Positions 43,093 to 51,844 of a stretch of 64,000 nucleotides of DNA are shown in pieces. Source of the stretch: a virus; the IMG/VR virus record IMGVR_UViG_3300023184_000045, positions 1 to 64,000 of that record, one strand, 5' to 3'. Every line of letters begins with the position of its first letter. Positions within the stretch are counted from its first letter, which is position 1. A model generated the notes under the pieces. That model ran no database searches. It was not told the DNA's origin and saw nothing but the letters and a program-made list of their open reading frames with translations. The position numbers were made by a program, and so were the translations under genes.

Positions 43093-46000
43093 TTAAGCTA
43101 ATCTAATATAAAAACCGCACCATTTATCCAGATATCTGAGTGTAGTAACATCATTGGCGGTACTAGCAGCATAATTGGAATAATACCCTTCGTTGTACAT
43201 TTCAATGGTAACTTGCTGCCCAGGAGCAGCCAATCCAGCATGCACTACTGCAACAGACATGTCAGAATCTGCTGTGTAAGGCTGGCTACCCCAAACAAGA
43301 TTGCCAGTTAAACTGCCTGTTACTGTAACATTAGGATACGGCCCGCAAATAGTTTCTTCTGTGCCAGGCGGTGGCGGGGGAGGAGCAGGTGGCTGTGGGG
43401 GCGGTGGCGGGGGGGGAGCAGGTGGCGGGGGAGGAGCAGGTGGTTCATATTTTGTAATTTTTATATCAGTTACATACAAACTTGCACCTAGCGCAGTTCC
43501 ACCAGAGAAGTCAAAACTTCCACTTACAAAAACAAATTTATAACGCCCAGTTTGTCCAGATCCTACAGTGTAGGTTATTTGTGCCCAAGCTGTGGTTGCA
43601 CCACCACTGTCACCTGTTTGATTGAGCAATTCAATTGTAGCACCTGTATCAACGTTAAGTAAATAGGCAAAAATATCGTAAGCATCATTGCCGCCTTGCG
43701 CTTTCCACCAGAAATATATAACATCGTCGGTAACTAAATCTACAGCAGTTTTTGTAACCAAATATGGGCCATGTATAATACCATAGCCAACTGTAGTGCC
43801 TGTGCTAAACAAGTGTATTGACTTGGCGGGTGCAGTGATACTAGACGGTAAATCAGTATCTAAAGTTGCACTAAATGTAAAGCCGCTAGGCACTTGATCG
43901 TCGCCAACACCAAATCCGCCCGATCCCTGAGGATGTTGAGTTGAATCAGTTGGTGTTGGATATCCTTCAATTGTAGATAGTCCGTCTAATTTTATCTGGC
44001 TATTAAAAACTTTCCATCCTGGGGTTGATAGTGTATTGTCTCCATTGTCTAATAGCGATCCTTGACTAAAATTACCATTATAAAAAGTAAATAGTACTTT
44101 AGCAATAAACCCGCCGGACCAGCTTAGTGTTACTTTTTTAGACATTGCAGGCGATGTCCAATGTGCCCAAATTGTAATTCGAGCGCCGACACCGCCTATG
44201 CCAGTGATAATGCCTTCACCATTTACAGTAGTAATAGTTAAATTTGTAGGTCCGTACGTAACCCCGTTAACAATCATTGTTGTGCCCGGGTCGTCAACAA
44301 ATAATTCATAAGAAGTGGCCGTGCCTCCGCCAGTCTGAGTATCATTTGCAACTACTTTAAAGTTTAGAACTTCATTAAATCCACCACCACCTACTAGGTA
44401 ACCATTAGTGTCAACTGTAATATTTAATCCGCTAACATGTGAATTTTGTTCACCGTCGGTATAATACGCAGACCATGGTCCTCTACCCGGCGGTGGTGGT
44501 GCGGGAGGGCTCCCCGACGTGTCATTGACCCTGACAGCAGTTGAACTTGCAACTATTGGCCCATTGGTTGACCCAGTTCTTAAATTAATAGTTATTGTTT
44601 CAGGGCCTTCAGTTGTGAAATCATTCACCAACCGCCGTTTTAAGTAGCCTGTGTTATCTTTAATGTATATTGACCCAGAATTTGCTTGATCATCAAAGTC
44701 TGCACTATTAGTAGTTCCTTCGTTAGTCCAATAAACTATCGAGTCATCTGGAACATTTATTGTTTTGATAACGTAATTAACACTTCTATTTTCATCCAAT
44801 GTACTAATTGCACTAAATGAATTGGTTTGTTCAAATAGATTTAAAATTAATCCATGATTTTGAGAAAACAAATTAACTGGAATTGAAATAATTTCGCCTG
44901 TTTCTTGAACTTGTACAATGTCCCCTGAATGATATGTCACTGTAGTATCACACCCGGCATTATTTAAATCAATGTAATAGCCACCATCTTTAAAATTCTG
45001 CCCATACCCCCCTCGGATGCTCGGTAACACACTTATTTTAGTTTCGTCGGCAAATATATCATTGGCCGCCCCTTCACCTAAGAATATGCTCATGTTTCCA
45101 GCTGGAACATCATATTTGTATTTTTGAGCATTGGTTACTGTGCCTGTATTTGATTTAGGAGCATATATAACATTGCCGTTTACTCTCCACTGTCCCGGCA
45201 CTGCTATGCTTACAGCAACCATACTTAAATTGTTTAATTTGGTTGTGTCCCAGTTAGCCCACTCCCATTTTGCATAAACGTCTGGTGGACCTACAGCTAA
45301 TGTACCTGGCACTTGGTTGATTGCTACTACATGCCCGGGGGAACTATAAGTTGCTGCATAGATTTGATTATCAAATACAGGTGCGTCTAACCAAATTGGT
45401 AAATCAAATGCATTGTGCGAAGTAACCCATGTTATTATAGTCCAGTAAGCAGCAGAAATAGATGTAGTATCAGCAGGTGGGGAAAATTTAAATGTAGTAG
45501 CATGACTAACTGGATTATTTTTACTAAATCTACTGTAAGTTCTAACGCGGTAGTTGTCGCCAGGATACACATCTGCCATATCATGGCCATCATCATCGTC
45601 TTGCTCCCAGAGCTTGGTAGTACTCGTACTTCTAACCAAACTTGTTTTATTCTTATACCACCAAGTCAATAAGTTTGAACTGTTATCAATTGTGCCACCT
45701 GTGTAAATTGAATAATATTGTTCTGCAGGTATTAGATTTGTTATAGTAACCGGTGTTGCTGTTGCAACAATTATCCCAGACTCTGACTCTGTTCGTAATA
45801 CTAAAATCAGTCTCTGGTCGGACTCTGGCACGTTAGCAGCTATTTTTCTAGTAATTGCACCAGCATTGTTGGTGATTGTAACCGACCCGCTGCTGGCAGA
45901 ATCTGCAAAATAAGAACTTGCTACATTTCCAAAATTACTCCAATATAATACAGTATTATTTTCTACATTAGTAGTATAAACGTTAAATGTAACTGTTCCA

Positions 46001-47676
46001 TTTTCATTGACTATCTGTGTATCGGGTCTGACAAAATATGTTCTTTGAGTCTTAGAAGTATCGTATACCACTACCGTATCTGCTAGTGCAACAACCGGGC
46101 CGGCTAACGATTTTGTTCTAAGTTCCATTATTATTGTTTCGGGACCTTCGTCTAAATGGTCTGCTACTGCCGTTTTAGAAAATGTAGCAGAATTATTTTG
46201 TATTACAACACTTCCATGCCCTGTGCCGGTTGTTAATGCCCAGCTAATGGCAGCATATCCGCTATCACCATCTGCCGACAAAAAATCTGAATATGTTCCG
46301 CCGTTGTCAGCATAAGTTTGTGAAAATTCCAATGGAACTTCAGGAATCAGATCTCTACCGTCTGACCCACTGTATGCCCCATTATCGCCAGCGGTGCTAT
46401 ATAAAGTTCCGCTATCTCCGCCTAACCACCCGCCACCACCGCCACCACTTCCTGGACCATCGGTTGGTGTAGCCACTCCGTTGTTACCACTGGTTGTTTC
46501 GCTTGAAACATAAAGCTGTTGAGGTTTGCCGCTGCCATTAACACTAGATCCTGCACCGCCGCCACCGCCGCCACCAGCAGCTACAATTTTAAGTGAGTTA
46601 TTAACCAACAGCAGTGATGCGCCACCGCCGCCGCCGCCGGATCCAGAACTCCCCCAAGGGCCACTTTTACCCCCAGTGCCCCCATTGTATCCAATGGTTG
46701 TTACAAATAAATTAAATGCAGCAATATTGCCAGACAAGGTTGACACCGAACCAACATAACTTCCCGGTTTATATACTGTGCTAGTAGGAAGTATAGAACT
46801 ATTGTAAACAACTTGTCCGTGTACTATTACCCAATATTGTTGTGCTGTAGTAGCATCTTGAGTTACTTCATCATTCAGAGTGTACCATCCATTGCCAATT
46901 GTTATTGCAGCAGGATCATTGGTTAGATTGGCAACTAAACTAGAATAATATGTTGCATCTGTTCCCTGGCCGCCTGCGCCGCCATTGGCGCTGGCATTAA
47001 AATACCCGCCTCCTCCACCACCACCTATGTAAAATCTAAGTGTGTCCCCAGGAGTCACCGGTAACGTACCAGTAACTCTATGTCCAGGATAACCTGAATA
47101 ACCAGGATAGCGATCGTTGCCCCCTGCGCCGCCACCTGCACCAGCAATGTCAATTTCAACACTGTCAACATCTGCAGGTACAACCCAGGCATACATCCCA
47201 GGAGTATCGTATGTTGCCGTTGATTGAATTCCAAAATCAGCTGCCGATGTAGTACCTATATTGTTCCAATATAAAACTGTATCATTTTTAACATTAGTTG
47301 TAGTAATTGTATACGTCAAAGTTTCAGATTCTTTTATATACAATTTGTCTGGTGCAATAGTATAAGTTGGCGGATCTAATACATATACAATTTTAGACAC
47401 TGTTGGTGTTATACCAACTAATGTTACAGTCAATGGCTCGTTGTCGTCTGGCAAATAATCGTTTTTAAGATTTAAAACTAATTGCAAGAATCCCGGTTCA
47501 ACAGGTCCAACTACAAACTCGCCTGATAAGCTAGTAGGCGGCTTTCCGTTAATTTGATCAAAATCATCTAATGTTATCCCAGCACCAGAAATTACGTAAG
47601 GTATTCTGGTGCCGTCGGGCTTATTGGTTTTTAATGTAAATATAACATTTTTTCCATTTTCAAAAATTTGGTTCAT
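43093..47676 (-). CDS. 1,527-aa Calx-beta/Gly-rich protein with LCCL-like C-terminus
   Basis: Four Calx-beta-like modules: residues ~1-97, ~103-155 continuing at ~490-550 (split), ~555-660 and ~980-1080, each with the pattern (V/I)xENxxxxYxIxTxNVxxDxxxYWxNxG and a DxxxEGPETIxxxLRT strand. The second is interrupted by a Gly-rich domain (~160-485, VEIDIAGAGGGAGG). Residues ~660-975 and ~1095-1405 are beta-rich regions without a recognised family. A Pro-rich hinge (~1411-1440, runs of P with A/Q) leads to an LCCL-like domain (~1449-1527: VWGSQPYTADSD, AVVHAGLAAPGQQVTIEM, RYLDKWCGFYIRL). ATG start. Binding or scaffold role on the virion inferred; no enzyme motif seen. Confidence 0.88.
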   Translation of the reverse strand: MNQIFENGKNVIFTLKTNKPDGTRIPYVISGAGITLDDFDQINGKPPTSLSGEFVVGPVEPGFLQLVLNLKNDYLPDDNEPLTVTLVGITPTVSKIVYVLDPPTYTIAPDKLYIKESETLTYTITTTNVKNDTVLYWNNIGTTSAADFGIQSTATYDTPGMYAWVVPADVDSVEIDIAGAGGGAGGNDRYPGYSGYPGHRVTGTLPVTPGDTLRFYIGGGGGGGYFNASANGGAGGQGTDATYYSSLVANLTNDPAAITIGNGWYTLNDEVTQDATTAQQYWVIVHGQVVYNSSILPTSTVYKPGSYVGSVSTLSGNIAAFNLFVTTIGYNGGTGGKSGPWGSSGSGGGGGGASLLLVNNSLKIVAAGGGGGGGAGSSVNGSGKPQQLYVSSETTSGNNGVATPTDGPGSGGGGGGWLGGDSGTLYSTAGDNGAYSGSDGRDLIPEVPLEFSQTYADNGGTYSDFLSADGDSGYAAISWALTTGTGHGSVVIQNNSATFSKTAVADHLDEGPETIIMELRTKSLAGPVVALADTVVVYDTSKTQRTYFVRPDTQIVNENGTVTFNVYTTNVENNTVLYWSNFGNVASSYFADSASSGSVTITNNAGAITRKIAANVPESDQRLILVLRTESESGIIVATATPVTITNLIPAEQYYSIYTGGTIDNSSNLLTWWYKNKTSLVRSTSTTKLWEQDDDDGHDMADVYPGDNYRVRTYSRFSKNNPVSHATTFKFSPPADTTSISAAYWTIITWVTSHNAFDLPIWLDAPVFDNQIYAATYSSPGHVVAINQVPGTLAVGPPDVYAKWEWANWDTTKLNNLSMVAVSIAVPGQWRVNGNVIYAPKSNTGTVTNAQKYKYDVPAGNMSIFLGEGAANDIFADETKISVLPSIRGGYGQNFKDGGYYIDLNNAGCDTTVTYHSGDIVQVQETGEIISIPVNLFSQNHGLILNLFEQTNSFSAISTLDENRSVNYVIKTINVPDDSIVYWTNEGTTNSADFDDQANSGSIYIKDNTGYLKRRLVNDFTTEGPETITINLRTGSTNGPIVASSTAVRVNDTSGSPPAPPPPGRGPWSAYYTDGEQNSHVSGLNITVDTNGYLVGGGGFNEVLNFKVVANDTQTGGGTATSYELFVDDPGTTMIVNGVTYGPTNLTITTVNGEGIITGIGGVGARITIWAHWTSPAMSKKVTLSWSGGFIAKVLFTFYNGNFSQGSLLDNGDNTLSTPGWKVFNSQIKLDGLSTIEGYPTPTDSTQHPQGSGGFGVGDDQVPSGFTFSATLDTDLPSSITAPAKSIHLFSTGTTVGYGIIHGPYLVTKTAVDLVTDDVIYFWWKAQGGNDAYDIFAYLLNVDTGATIELLNQTGDSGGATTAWAQITYTVGSGQTGRYKFVFVSGSFDFSGGTALGASLYVTDIKITKYEPPAPPPPPAPPPPPPPQPPAPPPPPPGTEETICGPYPNVTVTGSLTGNLVWGSQPYTADSDMSVAVVHAGLAAPGQQVTIEMYNEGYYSNYAASTANDVTTLRYLDKWCGFYIRLA

Positions 47677-47719
47677 ATTATATCACCATCAAAAATATTA
47701 ACGTCTAGATCGTATGTGT

Positions 47720-47740
47720 ATGTAATCGCACCAATTACAT
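47720..47740 (-). other. short inverted repeat at gene junction
   Basis: A perfect 7-bp dyad (ATGTAAT .. ATTACAT) with a 7-base loop overlaps the TAA stop of the SGNH-domain gene. It lacks a U-tract on the minus-strand RNA, so it is not a standard terminator; it may stabilise or process the transcript. No late-promoter octamer is present in this 58-base gap. Confidence 0.35.
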
Positions 47741-50700
47741 TATATAAACGCATTTAGGTGGACCTATTTGCCCAGTCTGAGTCATTAAAGTATATGTAAA
47801 ACTATCAAGCCCTTCATAATCGGGAAACGGCACATAGGCAAACTTTTTTCTATCACTTGTTATACGCACATATCCGTGTTGTGGTTGAGATATTACTATT
47901 GGCTCTGAATACTTACCAACACCAACTCTAACATTTAAAAAACTGTTATACAAGTTAATAGCTTTTGTATCAGTTGCATCTACGACCACTGGATTGTTAG
48001 TAACTTTAGCATATGTAGGTGCATCGGGACTACCAGGGGCCCATCTGCCACGAGTGAATCGTTGCGTAAAAGTATCATAGTTTTGTATATTATCAATATC
48101 AATTACAGTAGCATTAACCGACACGTCCGGAGATGTATCGCATATAACTGTTACTATTCCGTATACTTCTTTTTTAAAAATTATTTTATTATCAAATGTA
48201 ATATTAAAAGTTTCAAACGGCATAGCCGACGTTTTTTCAGTTGCATAATGATAATTCAGTATTCTGGTTCCGTTAACTGGCGGAACATTACCTACTATAT
48301 TATAAAACGTAGGATTTATCAGTGGCACTAAATTTCCTGTTATATCCAATGCCTTAGGTATTGGCGGAAATATATCTACAGCAAATGGTGTTCCGTCTGC
48401 TGCAATTTCAAAATTAATTTCGCAATACGAATTATACGAACTGCACACATCCATTTGTGCAAAATCGTCTATCATTTTAAGATTATTAACACCTCTAGTA
48501 TTCCATATTATGGCGCCTGCCGGATTTGTCACTGTTGCTGCTACACCATTAATTTTATATTCAATTTCTTTTACACTCGACGTTGCCCATATTCTATTTC
48601 CGCTAGCATCTTTAATCACAGCACCTATGCCTGCTTGCGCAATTATATTCGATGCTGTTATTTTAATTATCCATATGCTAGCTTCCATAAAACTAGAACT
48701 AATAAACGCATTTTGATAGTTGTCACTGATCTCGGTTTGATTAGTTTCAACTATTAGTTCAAAATCAGAACTTAAATTGTTTTTATTTTTTATATATAAA
48801 CTTCCTATGCCGTCGGCTGAAAACTCAAATGTATATGTTTCGCTGCGAGGGATTATAACTTCCCAAATATAATCACCGTTGCCGTCCCAAACTCCGTATT
48901 CAGTTATTAAAGTATTCCAATTGCTATTTGACACCTTAGTTGCAGGATAATATTCTTTTGATTTAATCAATCTATTATAATCTGCTGCAAATATTTTAAT
49001 TTTATACCAACCACAATTATCAATATAATATGCAGTTGAATTAACAGTACTGTACTGGTCGTTAGGGGATCCAACTGTTTTAATAATTTCTATATTTCTT
49101 GCCTGCCCCGAAATTCCAGAACTTGACTGTAATTGTAAATTTGCTGTGCTATCTGCAGATATTGAAAAAACATATGTATCTGCTTTGGGTATAAACAAGT
49201 CCCATTCATAATATTTGTAATTCCATTTTAAACTAGATGTAATATTCTCAATTGTAAAATTAACCGAATCCATACCTGTTAATTGATCGCCTACCGCAAA
49301 TACTAAAATAGAAGTGCTAGTAAAAGTGTCAGGAACAACTAAAGTACCAACTTGAGAATCGCTATTTCTGCCAGATGTTGAATATATATGATGATATAGT
49401 GTTTCTGTCAGTGGCAACGTTACTCCTAGGGCAACATCCCATATCCAATATCCAATCCTAAAATAGTATTCAGCGTTAAACTCACATGCCCAAGGAATGT
49501 AATCACCAGATTCAACTATTCGCATTTGATTAATTGGTGTTGTAATTCCAAACTTCAATAAGTCAGCCGCAGTAACATTGTATCCAACTAATACTATATC
49601 TTCTGTAGAAGCAGCTCCTGTTACAGGAGTTAAATTTTTAATTAATGGAATAATTCCATTGTTAAATTCTATGTTAGTCCAAATACTTTCAGCGGGCGTT
49701 GTGATCATATCATTTGTAATGTCGCCGGACGTTTTGGCTACATTCCAAATACTAAAATGTGTAAGGTAGCCAGAGAATTGTGTTGTTGCATCTAGTTTTT
49801 TATTTCCTATTATTAAAGGGTTTGCACTAGCTTCGGATGTACGCACAATGTCGGATATTGTATCAATCAGGACTCCGTCAATATAAACTCTCAGGGTAGT
49901 GCCATTTTCTATTACCACTGATAAAAATGTGTTAACATTTGGGTAAATAGTTGCAGTACTATAATACCAAAATTCATCAATAGCATTGATTCCCCAATCT
50001 ATAGCAACTGAAATTTTTCCATTTGCCTCAATATAAATTTCGTATTCGTTATTTTTACTTGCAATTACTCCGCCTTTTGTTGATGTTCTATGCACCCAAG
50101 TTTGTATAGTGTAAGAACCAGTAGGATTAAAAGACAAATTAATCTTAGGCGAACTATCAACTGTAACAAAACCAACAGTGTTATTTGTACCAAATTTTAT
50201 TGCCATCTCGGATCTGTTAGGTGGTACAGCAAATGTAACATTATTTGATATAGTAACAGTTGCAGTAGGCTCGATTAAATCTATTAGATTATCGGCTGCA
50301 CTATTTACTTCTAACTGTAATAGTGGACCCAAAGTTGTTATTGTTAGTGTCCCCGATGCTACGCCACTTGTACTGCCACCATCTAATATTCCAGTTTTAA
50401 TTGTATACGTATTTTCAAAAATTCCTGATATGTTGCTTTCCCACACACTATACGTATTCAATAAAGTAGACCAATTTGGTGTTGTGGTTGTTACTATCTG
50501 GTATTGGTTGGCTCGTTCTCTATGGTTTGTTCCTACAATACCAACATTATTGTTATGCAAAATTGTGTTTTGATCAGTCGCATCATTGCATCCGCCGTAT
50601 GCTTCAATTCCGTTACCTTTTCCACACCCTGGAATTCCTACCAGGATATACGATGATCTAATTTTAAACAACGTAGATTCAAAAATTTCTTCGCTTGCAC

Positions 50701-51841
50701 CACATCGATACATAGCTTGAATTAATAACGGATCCAATCTATTAATCTTAGGATCGTTAAACGTGGTAATTATTACAATGTATTGGTCTGACGTTGCATT
50801 AAGTGTTGCGGCTAATTTTTTAGCTTCGTTGGGGTCAACTGACAAATTAAAATTTTTGTTGTATACTAATTTTCCAGTTTCTCTGAATATTTTTGATAAG
50901 TTATATGTGTCAGTTGTGGCTACTAATTTAGTATCTGTTTTACTATTATACACGCCAGCTTGTAAAATTCCGTTAGTGTCTCTAAGGCCGCGCGAAACAG
51001 CACGATAAGAAACATTATCACGCAAGTATAGCTCTAACCATCTATAAGAAAGAGGAGTAAAAGATAATTTTATTTCTTTTTCTCCATCTAAATAAAATTT
51101 TTCTTGATGATCTTTTCTATACCATTTATAAGGTGCTGGTGTTGTGCCAATATGTTTTAATATTGCTGCATTTACTTTTGGTGACAAACAAATGTCTACT
51201 ATATTTAAATATCCTAGTTGTCGAGGGTGAATACCGTCGGGCATGCTTCCTACCCACACACTGTTTAACTCGTACGCGTCGGCTATTAAATCTCCATAGA
51301 TAGCAGCGACTTGCCGCATTGCTATTGCATAAGGTTCTGTATTCCAATAGTAATTAAAGATAGGAGTCTGCCATATCATTTTCTGATCAGCTCGTAGTCC
51401 TTGTCTCAATGCAATTAAGTTATTTTTATATTCAAGGACCGGAATACCAAATTTAGCATCATTTAATCCGTGATTTATTACTACAATATTAGCTTCAATA
51501 GCGTCAGGCCAGGCTTCATTTACGCCGTCGGTGCCATTTAACAAATCGCCACTGGTACTATTGCCTTGCGATCGTGTAGTAATAATAAGTTTATATTGTG
51601 GTAGCAATCGAGTCAATAGCTGGGCAGGTGGCTCGGGGACTCTGGCAGTTATTGTATCTTCATTATTACAGACTCCGCATCTTGGTGCTAAAGAATCGGG
51701 ATCGCGCCCGCACATAATACTATCACCAAACAACTCAATGTGTATAAAGTCGTCAATTGAGGATGAAATTGACGCAACATTCATCCCTATATCGACGGTT
51801 TTAGGTACAATTACCTGGTGATTTGGTACAAGTAAAGCCAA
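47735..51841 (-). CDS. SGNH/GDSL-hydrolase tail protein with LamG domain
   Basis: 1,368 aa. Residues ~30-220 are an SGNH/GDSL hydrolase: block I FGDSIMCG (nucleophile Ser41), block II Gly93 in SQGNS, block III HGLND (Gly125, Asn127), block V DGIHP (Asp202, His205), so all four consensus residues and the catalytic Asp are present. Such enzymes deacetylate or de-esterify polysaccharides, which suits a tail depolymerase acting on host capsule or LPS. A LamG domain (~540-730, YTIQTWVHRT) and PA14-like segments (~453, ~873, ~973, WNTLITEYGVWDG) follow; the last ~50 residues (HGYVRITSDRK, YEGLDSFTYTL) resemble a cadherin/Big-type domain. The start is TTG, chosen because AAGGAGG lies 7 bases upstream and overlaps the previous stop. 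Confidence 0.88.
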   Translation of the reverse strand: MALLVPNHQVIVPKTVDIGMNVASISSSIDDFIHIELFGDSIMCGRDPDSLAPRCGVCNNEDTITARVPEPPAQLLTRLLPQYKLIITTRSQGNSTSGDLLNGTDGVNEAWPDAIEANIVVINHGLNDAKFGIPVLEYKNNLIALRQGLRADQKMIWQTPIFNYYWNTEPYAIAMRQVAAIYGDLIADAYELNSVWVGSMPDGIHPRQLGYLNIVDICLSPKVNAAILKHIGTTPAPYKWYRKDHQEKFYLDGEKEIKLSFTPLSYRWLELYLRDNVSYRAVSRGLRDTNGILQAGVYNSKTDTKLVATTDTYNLSKIFRETGKLVYNKNFNLSVDPNEAKKLAATLNATSDQYIVIITTFNDPKINRLDPLLIQAMYRCGASEEIFESTLFKIRSSYILVGIPGCGKGNGIEAYGGCNDATDQNTILHNNNVGIVGTNHRERANQYQIVTTTTPNWSTLLNTYSVWESNISGIFENTYTIKTGILDGGSTSGVASGTLTITTLGPLLQLEVNSAADNLIDLIEPTATVTISNNVTFAVPPNRSEMAIKFGTNNTVGFVTVDSSPKINLSFNPTGSYTIQTWVHRTSTKGGVIASKNNEYEIYIEANGKISVAIDWGINAIDEFWYYSTATIYPNVNTFLSVVIENGTTLRVYIDGVLIDTISDIVRTSEASANPLIIGNKKLDATTQFSGYLTHFSIWNVAKTSGDITNDMITTPAESIWTNIEFNNGIIPLIKNLTPVTGAASTEDIVLVGYNVTAADLLKFGITTPINQMRIVESGDYIPWACEFNAEYYFRIGYWIWDVALGVTLPLTETLYHHIYSTSGRNSDSQVGTLVVPDTFTSTSILVFAVGDQLTGMDSVNFTIENITSSLKWNYKYYEWDLFIPKADTYVFSISADSTANLQLQSSSGISGQARNIEIIKTVGSPNDQYSTVNSTAYYIDNCGWYKIKIFAADYNRLIKSKEYYPATKVSNSNWNTLITEYGVWDGNGDYIWEVIIPRSETYTFEFSADGIGSLYIKNKNNLSSDFELIVETNQTEISDNYQNAFISSSFMEASIWIIKITASNIIAQAGIGAVIKDASGNRIWATSSVKEIEYKINGVAATVTNPAGAIIWNTRGVNNLKMIDDFAQMDVCSSYNSYCEINFEIAADGTPFAVDIFPPIPKALDITGNLVPLINPTFYNIVGNVPPVNGTRILNYHYATEKTSAMPFETFNITFDNKIIFKKEVYGIVTVICDTSPDVSVNATVIDIDNIQNYDTFTQRFTRGRWAPGSPDAPTYAKVTNNPVVVDATDTKAINLYNSFLNVRVGVGKYSEPIVISQPQHGYVRITSDRKKFAYVPFPDYEGLDSFTYTLMTQTGQIGPPKCVYIM

Positions 51842-51844
51842 CGG

